Source: Trema orientale
Lineage: Eukaryota; Streptophyta; Magnoliopsida; Rosales; Cannabaceae
Length of the DNA stretch: 64,000 bases
Assembly (NCBI GenBank): GCA_002914845.1
Contig: JXTC01000206.1
Span: 116,741-180,740, forward strand
Direction of reading: 5' to 3'
Numbering within the stretch: the stretch's first letter is position 1; the number at the start of each line of letters is the position of its first letter. Positions 11,082-20,630 of this stretch are shown here, piece by piece. Under the pieces are notes generated by a model that searched no databases, was not told where the DNA came from, and saw only the letters and a list, made by a program, of their open reading frames with translations. Made by a program: the position numbers and the translations under genes.

Positions 11082-11530
11082 CTACTTAAAATCTATTTTT
11101 CTAGCTTTTTGAGATACAAAATTATTAATTAATTCTTTATATTCAGGATTGGCTAATATATCTTGTTCTATAGATAATATAACTAAGATATTCAATCTTT
11201 CTTGTGACATTATAGATCTAAGGTAAGATTTCAATATTTTTAATTTATAAAAGTTCCTTTCTGCAGAAGCAACTATTACTAGAATAGTTAACAATATTCT
11301 ATAAGCAATAAAATTATTTGGAAAAGAATCAACTTTTCCTATATAAGCGAGTATTTCAAATAGGTTAATTTTTTTCGTTTGGAAAATTTCTCTTAATACT
11401 CTTAATTTAGAAAATAGCTATAAACCGTCAATATTAGAGTCATCACCATATTTTAACACACGCTCAAAATTGAGAAAATAATTTTTTAGATCATCATCAT
11501 CTAAGGAATTTAATTTTTTAAAATCAAATA
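11082..11530 (-). pseudogene. hAT transposase C-terminal relic
   Basis: On the minus strand one frame runs from about 11530 to a stop at 11082. It contains the hAT C-terminal dimerisation motif (VASAERNFYKLKILKSYLRS, then MSQERLN and an LINNF-type end), as in the zinc-finger (TTF-type) hAT transposases of plants. An in-frame TAG interrupts it at 11420-11418. The catalytic N-terminal part is missing, so this is a dead fragment of roughly the last 150 residues. No inverted ends or target duplication were found around it. Confidence 0.8.
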
Positions 11531-12064
11531 AAAAATCGAAAATATAATGAAATAAAATAAACAACATCAATTAAAGATTAAACCTGGAGGATAGAACTAG
11601 ATGTAGAAAAGTTGATTGATCCTCTTTTGCACATTAAAAAAGCTGATAGAATTTTAATATTATGATAGAACAAAGAATGAGAGAGTTAAAGAGATAGTGA
11701 TAAAAGAGAACTTTTTTCCCCCCTCTGTCATTATATAATACAGCCTACTGGGGAGAATGGGTGAATTTGAACGTTAGAGCCATACTTACCCTCGTTTTTT
11801 GTGAGTGTTGTATGAGTGTAAGGTTTTTTTTTTTCGAAATATGGGATGAATGTTTTATGCACATATTTTATTTTGTTTTTGTTTTTTTTTTAAGATTGGC
11901 GCCGACAAAATAAAATATATGAGTAATGTAGGTGTAGTCTCAAAAAATAATTGTGAGTGCTGTATATGGCCCACTTTGTTTAACAAGAAAAAAAAAACTA
12001 AAATAGTTGAGCTACCAAACAAAACGAGGCCTTCTCACATTAACTTTTTCCCACCTTGCCTCTC

Positions 12065-12965
12065 AGGGCATCTCCAACCCTACACCATTTTGGTGCAAAA
12101 CACTATTTTGGTGTTAAAAACCTTCTCCAAACCTACACCATTTTTGACACTAAATTTGGTGTAATAAATAGTATTACACCAAATTTGGTGTAATACTATT
12201 CATTACACCAAATTTGGTGTAAAACTATTCAAATTTTTTTATTTTCCTAATAGCCCCATTTTTATAACTTCCTACAAATTTATTCTCAATATATCCTTTT
12301 TTTTATTAACCTTGATTATCTATAATGATTTAATTTATTTCATAATTAATTTAATTTGACTAAATGATACAAGTATTAATAAATATTAAAATATATTAAT
12401 AATTCAATGGAAGCTCCAGCTCCAGCAGTTGAGATGGTGGTAGACGAAAATACCCGGTTTCAAGAATTTTTGCTAGACATAGACAAATCAAGGATAAAGA
12501 AGCTCACATTGTACTTCGAAATGCATTAATTGATCATTTGTGGAATGAATATACTAATTCGGAGAATTAAATGTCGACCGATGTGAAACTAAGATTTTTG
12601 TTTTGTTTATGTAATCCTTTTTTGTTTATTTGTGGTATTAAACGTTGTTTTTTTTTCTAGTGTTTTATTAAATGCAATATTCAGTTAATTAAAAGTAATT
12701 TATTAATTTTTAGTATTGTTAATTTATTTGAATATTTTTTTCCAATAATTCACAATATTGTGTCAAGTAATATATAGATGTGGTAGTCTGTAAAATAAAT
12801 TAATTGTTGAAGGACTAAAAAGATAGAGAGTAGAAAGGGAATATTTTTTTTAGTGTAACTTTTGATGTAATGGGTTAGAGTCAACTTATGAAATGATGTG
12901 AAAATTACACTATTTTAGTGTAAAAGTTACACTATTTTAGTGTTATAGGTTGGAGATAGCCTCAA
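12065..12965. mobile_element. Small Harbinger-type element with transposase remnant
   Basis: The left end (12065) reads AGGGCATCTCCAACC and the right end in reverse (12965) reads AGGCTATCTCCAACC, 13 of 15 matching. The subterminal regions are full of ACACCATTTTTG / ACACTATTTTAGTG words forming local palindromes (12150-12230, 12905-12945). It encloses a piece of Harbinger transposase (12407-12570). These ends are common among plant Harbinger-derived MITEs. No clean 3-bp target duplication could be assigned. Confidence 0.6.
12407..12570 (+). pseudogene. PIF/Harbinger nuclease (HARBI1-like) C-terminal remnant
   Basis: The end of the fragment encodes HRQIKDKEAHIVLRNALIDH, then LWNEYTNSEN and a stop at 12568-12570. 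This matches the usual plant HARBI1-like C-terminus (H-R-x-I-x-D-K-x-x-H, L-I-x-H-L-W). An ATG at 12407 opens a frame of about 22 codons ending near 12475. A single missing base there shifts it out of frame with the conserved end. None of the DDE catalytic residues is present. The assignment is from motif memory. Confidence 0.7.
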
Positions 12966-13019
12966 GAGACCTTAGGCAATAGCTTTAGTGGTCTTCCTTT
13001 AGAGCCGACCTGTACATTT

Positions 13020-13265
13020 GTCCTTCTCCCCTTGACATGTATGATTACTGTCATCTTTACTCCTTTCTCTCACAGCTCACTCTGCAACCGCAACAAATTT
13101 CTCCCTTCGCAGACACGTGGTCTTCTCCTTTTTCTGCCTTTCTTCCCATATAGTCACGCCCTCATTCCATTTCTTTCTCTCTTTATTATTGCCAGAAGCA
13201 ATAATAAGGGGATCTCTCTTTTCTTAAAAACTCTTTGTTCTCAAGCTTCAGAATCCTATTGAGGT
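13020..13265 (+). other. Leader-like CT-rich segment, orphan
   Basis: The segment is less AT-rich than its surroundings, with CT-rich runs, and ends with a plausible donor (GAG then GTAATAAT, 13261-13270). It resembles a plant first exon, but no matching coding exon follows on the plus strand. A 76-codon open frame covers it without recognisable similarity. Confidence 0.25.
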
Positions 13266-14639
13266 AATAATTTTTTTTCCTCTTCTTTGTAAAATTTTTT
13301 GCTTGATTGGATTAATTTATTTATTTTTCTTCTGTATCTTTAAAAATTGAAACTTCTTTGGGCGGCTTTGAAAGAGATCAGTTGTTGATAATCAACGAGG
13401 CTTAGGCTTTAGTAAACTTGTACGCATTTTATGGGTCGATAGATGAAGCCCTTTACTGGAGGAGGCTACCACTTATTTTAATGATTTACACGTGTCCTTC
13501 TAATGCAAAAGATATGAGGTTGGCTCGTGAGTTTATAAATTTAAAAAATACTATTCTCTCTGCTCCTGTAGTTAATTTTGATTAGATGTATTTTGACATT
13601 TTTTTCTTGTTTAGACTTATTTAGCATCGACATGACAACTAGCATAAGCATACATTAAAGATAATCTTAAAAGCTTTACAATAAAAGACGGGAGCACGTG
13701 CAATGCAAGCGCCATGAATCTAGTAGCGACTTCTTTCTTTTTCTTTTTTTTTTGTTCGGTGGAAATTATTTTATCAATAAAATTTTGTATTTTCGGTGAA
13801 AAATATTATTTGAATGCAACTTTGTTGTATATTATTTGATAAACAAAAAACTAAAAAAGAGATAAAAGGTGACCTTCCGACCTTTTCTAGAAGGTCACAC
13901 ATTCAATGAACCTGGCCCAAATTCCATCCATTTATTAATAGAAGTTAGTATTCCGGTTTGCTTTTGCTACATATAGTGAATATAAGGACTTTATAATTGC
14001 CAAACTTTTTCTTTTGAGGACCAAATTGCAAATAAACAAAATATCATGGACTAGTAATGCCAATTACTCTTTTTTGGTTCGTATATAATCTATCAGAGAC
14101 CCGTGTCTTTGAATTTTGTTTTTGGAGACACACATATTCTAACATTAATTATTTTGTAGAAAATGGCTTGAGTCATTGATACACTGACTCGATTAAACTT
14201 AAATTAGACCTGCCAGCGCGTTGATTCTCTGTGTCCAGACGAAGAATTTTAGTAAATGAACCAATTACTAAATTAAGTTAAAGAAGAATATCCTCTAGGT
14301 CCCTTCTTGATTGACCAATTGAGTAATGCAAGGAAGAAAATCTGGGCATGTCTTGTCTATTGTACGGTAGATATAGTTTATCAAAATTTCAACCCAGAAC
14401 AGCGGTATCATCTAGTGACTTAATCCAAAGCCCTCTGAAATATCAACCATAAATGTTTGTTGGACTGGACCAGGGATTGGACTGGGCTACTTTAACTTGA
14501 GTTGGGGATATCTAGCAGGTCTTTTTTTTTTCTTGGGAAAAAGACACCCAACACTACCCAACACTATCTTTTAAAAAATATTTCCCAAAATATAGTGTCC
14601 TGGATTTAAATACTTTGCGTACGGTATTTTTTGAAAAAT
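13266..14639. other. Intergenic sequence, no gene recognised
   Basis: AT-rich with scattered poly-T. Only short frames without domain signals are seen. Near 14520-14640 there is AT-rich text similar in wording to the foldback repeats elsewhere. Confidence 0.5.
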
Positions 14640-15063
14640 ACCACTCTTTTCTTTTTCTTCAAATCCGCGCAGCCCAACCTTTCGCAGCGAAGAGTATGCA
14701 AGATCGTAAGGGAGGTAAGTTGTTGAAGGGCCTTGCGGTTTGGGCCTTCAAGCTTTCTACAATTCTGGATGGTAATAATATTCGGAGTGGTGGGGCCATC
14801 CATCGATATTAAAGAGTCCCAAACAGGAGAGTTTTTGCAGATCCGAATGCATACAATTCCCGAAAAGCTTTAGGCAATTGAACAATTGAAGGTCTTCTAC
14901 TTTTGAGTGCAATCTCCAGTCATAAGCGATTCCAGTGTCGGACAATCCTATATCAATATGGAGGATAGAGAGAAATAGTGGGTGTCGCTCTATTGAGTTC
15001 TCGGGAGCAAAGCAACCATTCGTTTGCAATATGAGATATTGAGATATTCGAAGAACCCTATTT
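14640..15063 (-). pseudogene. Leucine-rich repeat relic of an NLR-type resistance gene
   Basis: Minus-strand frames show successive LRR-like units in three shifted frames. First is EYLNISYCKRMVALLPRTQ (about 15048 downwards), ending in a stop. A second frame (15029-14757) contains VEDLQLFNCLKLF and LQKLSCLGLFNIDGW. A third (14803-14640) contains ITIQNCRKLEG and LQQLTSLTILHTLRC. The spacing L-x-x-L-x-(I/L)-x-x-C-x-x-(L/M) and LQxLTSL is the pattern of C-terminal LRRs in CC-NBS-LRR proteins. No NB-ARC domain is in the window. At least two frame changes make it a dead fragment. Confidence 0.65.
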
Positions 15064-15174
15064 TCCCTTTAAATTTCTTCATTAATCTTAAATTTTTTTC
15101 TACTATTCATTTGTTTGATTTGAATAATACAAGGAAAAAAAAAAAAAGAAAAAGGAAAGAGTATAAGCCGTAGA

Positions 15175-15760
15175 AATTACACGTCATTCTGCTAAAAGGA
15201 AACCTTTGTGGCTTCCTATGATTTACTTACATACATGGCACTCTGCTAAAGGAAAATCAAACTGGTTTCCAAGAAATCTTTATGGTTTTTTGTGTTGGCA
15301 CTCCGCTAAAAGGAAACCAAACTGCTTTCCAGAAAATCTTTGTGGTTTCTTGTAATTTACTTACGTACAAGACATTCTGCTAATAGGAAACTTTTGTGGT
15401 TTCTTGTGATTTACTTACATACATGGCACTCTGCTAAAGGAAAATCAAACTGGTTTCCAAGAAATCTTTATGGTTTTTTGTGATGGCACTCCGCTAAAAG
15501 AAAATCAAACTGCTTTCCAAGAAATCTTTGTGGGTTCCTGTAGTTTACTTACATACAAGACATTCTGCTAATAGGAAACCTAGTTTCCCGTTAAAAAAAA
15601 AATGGCTTATTTACTAAAATGCTACCGCATTTTCTAGCTCCCAAAGTATTTAGAAAAATGCCTTGAAAGGTCGTATAAAATTTTTATTATTTTTAGAAGT
15701 TTGTAAATTTGGTAATATTTTTTTAAAAATAGGCATATCCAAAATCTTTTTTTTTTTGGC
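15175..15760. repeat. AT-rich element with internal minisatellite, copy 2 (inverted)
   Basis: This is the reverse-orientation relative of 3860-4445. Units carry CATTCTGCTAA, GGAAACC, TTTGTGGTTTC and ATTTACTTACATAC. A higher-order period of 188 bp is visible: ACATGGCACTCTGCTAAAGG starts at 15233 and again at 15421. The flanking arm (15600-15760) matches the arm of copy 1 in reverse. Confidence 0.75.
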
Positions 15761-16129
15761 TTGCCCCAATGACATATTTTTGAGAAATTTATGGCAAGTA
15801 CCCATTTTTTAACTTATATGTGTGTAGTATATATTTACAATGTATGTGTACTACAGTTTACATTTACAGTGTAAATTTATACTTCTGGTACACATTTTGA
15901 AATGTACACTGTATACGTATGGTATACATTTCTCCAAAAAATGGGTATTTTATAAAAGAAGAAAAATAGATATTTATGAAAATATGCTTCAAAAAATGGG
16001 TAATTATGAACTCTTTCTCTTATTTTCTTGGATTGTCACAAAGTTTGTGACTGTTAGTATTTATGATTAGCCGAAAAGAGTAGGATTTTCCAGACTATTC
16101 GCCAGTGATGACTATGATAATCCTAGAAA
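15761..16129. other. AT-rich sequence with short TATAC-rich palindromes
   Basis: Around 15815-15930 TGTA(C/T)A words repeat in both orientations. No coding similarity is seen. Confidence 0.5.
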
Positions 16130-16510
16130 AATCATGTTGAAAAGAAGTTATAAAAAATGACATTGATTTTATATGATAAAATTTCCAAAAAAATTTAAAA
16201 TCCTAGATGTCAAAATCTTTTTAAAATTACAAATTTATTTAAAAATATCATATTTGAAAATATTTAGAAAAAATACCAATTTTCACTGATTAATGAGTAC
16301 TTAAGGTAACTGATCAAGTTGTATTATGTCAAGTAACAAGACTATTTACTTCAAGAAACTCGAATGATTACCTCGAGTAATTTTTAAAAAATATATTTTT
16401 CTAAATAGTTTGAAAAGTGGTACTTTTATAAATGAATTCTAAAATAGTTATTTTCTAAATAAATCCAAGATTTTTCAAGTTTGGGCCTAGAATTGTTGTA
16501 AGAATATCAT
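16130..16510. repeat. AT-rich foldback repeat, copy 3
   Basis: The core shares with 3350-3480, in the same orientation, GTACTTAAGGTAACT, TTACTTCAAG, and ATTACCTCGAGTA followed by TTAAAAAATA. The right edge GGGCCTAGAATT also matches the right edge of copy 1. Arms are AT-rich inverted repeats. Confidence 0.65.
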
Positions 16511-17009
16511 TTTCGCCCAAAGTAGTCCTACTTAGGTCCAAACCCAACTCTTCACGCTCAGATGAGATAACAGAATGGGCTATTTTGCTAAATGGCCAAA
16601 TTTTGAAAATTATTTAAAAAGTGGCTGTTTTTATATTTAATACATCAACATATATTGATTTTTTTTTCAAAAATTGATTTACTTTATAAAAAAATTGATT
16701 AACTTTATAAAAAATAGATCAAATAAAAAAATGATATTTATCAAAATAAAATTATAAAACTGTCATTTATTAAATATGTATAAAAAAGGGCCATTTTTAA
16801 ATTGATCTAAAAAAAATGCTCTAACAGAATCCCTTCCAAGGGTCTTTTTAAAAAATGGGCTCATGTAGTGCTTGACCCATTTCGCATCAAACAGTACTGT
16901 ATAATAAGTCCGTAATTTCTATGGTTTAATACGTTGTGACTTGATAGTACTCTATGGCTTTGTTAATATATCTGTAATCTCATGTTTAGAAATATTCAAA
17001 TTCTACTGC
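16511..17009. other. AT-rich intergenic sequence
   Basis: No gene or element boundary recognised. Confidence 0.5.
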
Positions 17010-17059
17010 TTCATGATAACGCTATAAAATAGAGTTCATGATAACGCTATAAAATAGAG
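17010..17059. repeat. 25-bp perfect tandem duplication
   Basis: TTCATGATAACGCTATAAAA plus TAGAG occurs twice head to tail, starting at 17010 and 17035. Confidence 0.9.
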
Positions 17060-17453
17060 TTATTTTTGTGCTTAAATTCACACATTTTTGCTAAGTACTT
17101 GTCATTTTATTTTAATTTCCTTGTTATTTATTTTGTTTTTCTCTTTTATAGGAAAAAATGGCAAAAGTGGAAATTTGGAAGCAAAAATATATCAAAAAAG
17201 GTCAAAGTGGTCGAATTCAGGTTTTATGGCATTAGTTTGAAAGTTGGACACAAAATTGGTATTATACCAATTAATTGAAGACAAAAGGCATGGCTCTTTT
17301 GGTATTATTGGAGAAGCCCAAGTCAAAAGCCCATTTTGAAGGCCGAGTTTAGGAGGAAAAAAAAAAAGAGAAAACAAAAGAAAAAGAAAAGAATGGTGAC
17401 ATGATGTCACATGAAATGAAAGAAAAGAAAAAAAAAAGTAATAACAATAAATG
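17060..17453. other. Sequence without recognised gene
   Basis: A short frame at 17066-17278 (+) is AT-rich and lacks domain signals. The stretch resembles retroelement leader sequence in composition, but nothing proves it. Confidence 0.35.
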
Positions 17454-17611
17454 GGGATGACTACGGCAGGGGGTCATGCCTTAATTATCGTTGGATGGGA
17501 ATCTGTGGGGAATAACGAGAATCTTTGGAGAATCTATTTATATACAGATTCCCATCCAACGGTGAATAGACAGGGCCCTACGTAGGGGCGGCCCTACTGT
17601 AGACGCGCTCC
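17454..17611 (+). mobile_element. Short foldback MITE (family A), copy 1
   Basis: The family consensus starts GGGATGGCTACGGTAGGGGC, has CCCTACGTAGGG near both ends, an ATTCTCATCCAACG-type inner arm, and ends CTACTGTAGACGCGCCC. Its two halves are inverted repeats of about 75 bp. This copy lacks about 15 bp (the TAGGGGCGTCCCTACG region) near its left end. Relatives lie at 18280-18450, 31581-31751 and 31914-31953. Confidence 0.85.
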
Positions 17612-17630
17612 ATAATAAATAGAAAAAAAA

Positions 17631-17796
17631 TAGTGCTATGTGGCACTATATGGTGCCCGGCACTACATAAGGTAGTGTTACTAGATGATTATAATTATAT
17701 TTCAGGTAGGGCACGTGTGAGACTCTGATTATAATCATACAATAACAAATTGTCATGTCATGTGGTGCTAGGTACTACTAGTGCCTCATAGCATAC
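17631..17796. mobile_element. Foldback MITE (family B)
   Basis: The left arm AGTGCTATGTGGCACTATAT and the right arm (reverse of about 17760-17796) TGCTATGAGGCACTAGTAGT pair over roughly 40 bp. It lies between two inverted copies of family A. Superfamily unknown. Confidence 0.6.
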
Positions 17797-18279
17797 TCAT
17801 AAAAAAAAGACCTGAATATGAAAGATGGCGATAGTGTTGAAAGGTACTTGACGGCTGACAACCTGACATGACCTAACCTCGGATCTGACGGCTTGGACTA
17901 CTGACAAGACGCGGTGGCTGGTAGCTTTCAAGCATGGAACACGAGATGGCCTCTAGACGTGACAGTATTGAGCAAGATAATCGTGGTTGGGATTTTGACT
18001 TCTAGACGCGGATGTTCTCTATACATACCTCAATAAAAGTATCTTTTTATTTTTTTTTAAATGTAAAATTAAAACAATAAGAAACATTTCTTTATTGCCT
18101 TCTAGAGAAAAAACCCACACCTTTTACCAATATCATGTAAGTCTTTCTATGTGTATTTTTCTATCAAATCTAACCAGATCCACATATATAATCAAAGTTA
18201 TAATTAAAATTGTTGAAAGAAAATTAATGTTTTTAATTCAAAAAAAAATTGTATGTTTCAAAGTTGTTATAATTTTTTT
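17797..18279. other. Spacer between inverted family A copies
   Basis: The first 200 bases (17815-18015) are less AT-rich than the surroundings and end in CAATAAAAGTATC followed by a T run. They resemble the end of a transcript or terminal repeat, but no protein similarity was found. The rest is AT-rich. Confidence 0.4.
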
Positions 18280-18450
18280 GGGCGCGTCTACAGTAGGGCC
18301 ACCCCTACGTAGGGTCCTGTCTATTCACCGTTGGATGAGAATATGTATATAAATAGATTCTCCACAGATTCCCGTTATTCCCCACAGATTCCCATCCAAC
18401 GATAATTAAGGCATGACCCTACGTAGGGACGCCCCTACCGTAGCCATCCC
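18280..18450 (-). mobile_element. Short foldback MITE (family A), copy 2 (inverted)
   Basis: Begins GGGCGCGTCTACAGTAGGGC and ends CTACCGTAGCCATCCC, the reverse orientation of copy 1. With copy 1 it makes an inverted pair about 670 bp apart. Confidence 0.85.
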
Positions 18451-19573
18451 TAATTTTTTTTCTTATAAAGAAAGATGTTATAATTGGATTCTTCAAAGAT
18501 CATAAATAAATATTTGATCTGGATGGTTGTCTTTGATCTAAATTTGTGGATATCAATCGACAATTTTAAAGAATAATGACATTTCTGTAATGATTTTAAA
18601 TTCTAATTTTAACTGTGTATTTGAATCTAATGAGATTTAATACAAAAGTACAAATGAAATATTTTATTTGATATTAATGAAAAATGTGAGTTGTTTTCCT
18701 AAAAGGCTAAAAGTCTAAGGGTTTTTTTTTTCTTTTTTTTTTTTTATGTTAAGAAAGTTCTAAATCTGTCGCCTTATCGACTTTGTACATTCATAATTTT
18801 AGATTTATTTAATTTCTTCTATGTATAAAATTATCAAGGTGGACAAGTTTAATTACGGTAAAGCTTAAAAATTGTCTTTCAATTCTTCTCAATCACCAAA
18901 ATACGATAAAAGAGCGAGAAATTTTCTACTATATTAATAGTTCAAGATTTTCCAGTATAGTACTTATACAAATAAAAAAAATATATAAATCCATTTTTTC
19001 CCCTAAGAGTGATTATCATTAAATATAAGCTATTTCGGTATAAATATATATTCCCTTTAAACCAACATTTATTATATATATATATCTCTTTAATCTTAGT
19101 CAAGATCAATCACAGAAATTAGAAAACAGAAAAAGAAATAGAAAAGAAGATGATAATTGTGATTCACTATTGCATGCAATGGAACTTCAATATTAGCAAA
19201 TCAGTTTTAGCTTTAGAAAGGAATCCAGATCATGGAAAACTACAAAAAAAAAAAAGAAAAAAAGAAAAAAACACGGTAAATAACCAAATTCTTTCCCAAA
19301 ACAATACAATAAGATCTCAATTGATTTGTGATCTATTTTCAAGACTTCATCTTATTTTTAAAAAAAAATTAAAATCTGTACTTGGACATTAAAGATTGAC
19401 GATGAAAATTTGAAAAAACAAAAATAAAAGGGCATTTTTGGAAAACAATGAATGTACAAAGAATTAATAAATTTTGAAAAGATTTTTGTATGTATGTAAA
19501 TAGAAATTGAATGCACAGAGTCCATTAAGTGATGGATTTAGAACTTCCCTTTATGTTATCCATAAAATTTGAT
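18451..19573. other. Upstream region of the annexin gene
   Basis: AT-rich, with poly-T and poly-A runs (for example 18721-18745 and 19244-19270). No gene was seen. The proximal part probably contains the annexin promoter, but no element other than the TATA-like box can be assigned. Confidence 0.5.
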
Positions 19574-19581
19574 TATAAATA
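19574..19581 (+). promoter_or_regulatory. TATA-box candidate for the annexin gene
   Basis: TATAAATA lies 127 bp before the annexin ATG, a plausible distance for a plant TATA box with a leader of about 95 bases. The position is the only support. Confidence 0.5.
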
Positions 19582-19700
19582 TGAGATTTTGTAGCTATAA
19601 GAAGTGCTCAAGGTAAAGGAGACAAACACGTTAAACCAAATAAGAAAAACGTGAGTGGCGTTTTGAGTTGTAGACATTGTGCTATTGAGAGAGAGGAAAA

Positions 19701-20587
19701 ATGGCAACGCTTACGGTGCCTCATCCACTTCCTCCAGTGGACGATGATTGTGAGAGGCTCCGCAAAGCTTTTCAAGGTCTCTCTCTCTCCCTTTGATTCT
19801 TCAAAATAATTTGATCTAATATTGCTAATAAATATATTTATATCACATGCCTTTATTTTTTCCTTTCTTTTTTTTCTTTTTTCCATCTTTACATTTTGTA
19901 GTATTTATCTGGTGTTGATCTGTAAAGGCTCTGGCTCCAGTACTGTCTGTTTGGATCTCAACTAGTCTAGGGGCAATTGAATATTTGTTCCTTTCAAAAA
20001 ATAAAAATAACGATGTTAGAATACTTGTGCGTAACATCGCAAACTAATAGAAGTGTGTGACTTCGTATTCTATTAGAGTACGGTGATGATCACAACATTA
20101 TCCCATGACATTACTCTTTTATCATTTTCCGAATTTCCTCTTGATCATCTCCTTTTCGAATCTTCTAATCATTTTAATGCTTTTTTTTTTCTTAACCATC
20201 CTATCATTGAGATAACAAAACTTCAACCATTTTGACTTACAATTCATAGTACCTTCATATCCCAAATTTCATTACTCCAAAATTTCATGTCCTACTTGAT
20301 AAATAAACACGTGTTTTATACTTCCCGAAATTAAAGAGTTTAATGGGCGGGTTCTAGTTTCAAACTCGAGCCCAAACGAGTTTAGAATTTTGAAGATAGT
20401 GAAAAAGATAGACTCTGAGTTTAATGGGAGTACAGGGCTACACCATGTTATATCCTTCTAACGCTTTGAGTTTTCAACTTTACAATTTTTTCTTTCCATC
20501 TGATTAAGATGGTAAGAAAAACAAACTACATGTATGTTTGTTGACCTATTGAAGTGAGTGGTGGATTTGTTCAGAATTAAGAAAAAT

Positions 20588-20630
<43 letters not shown>

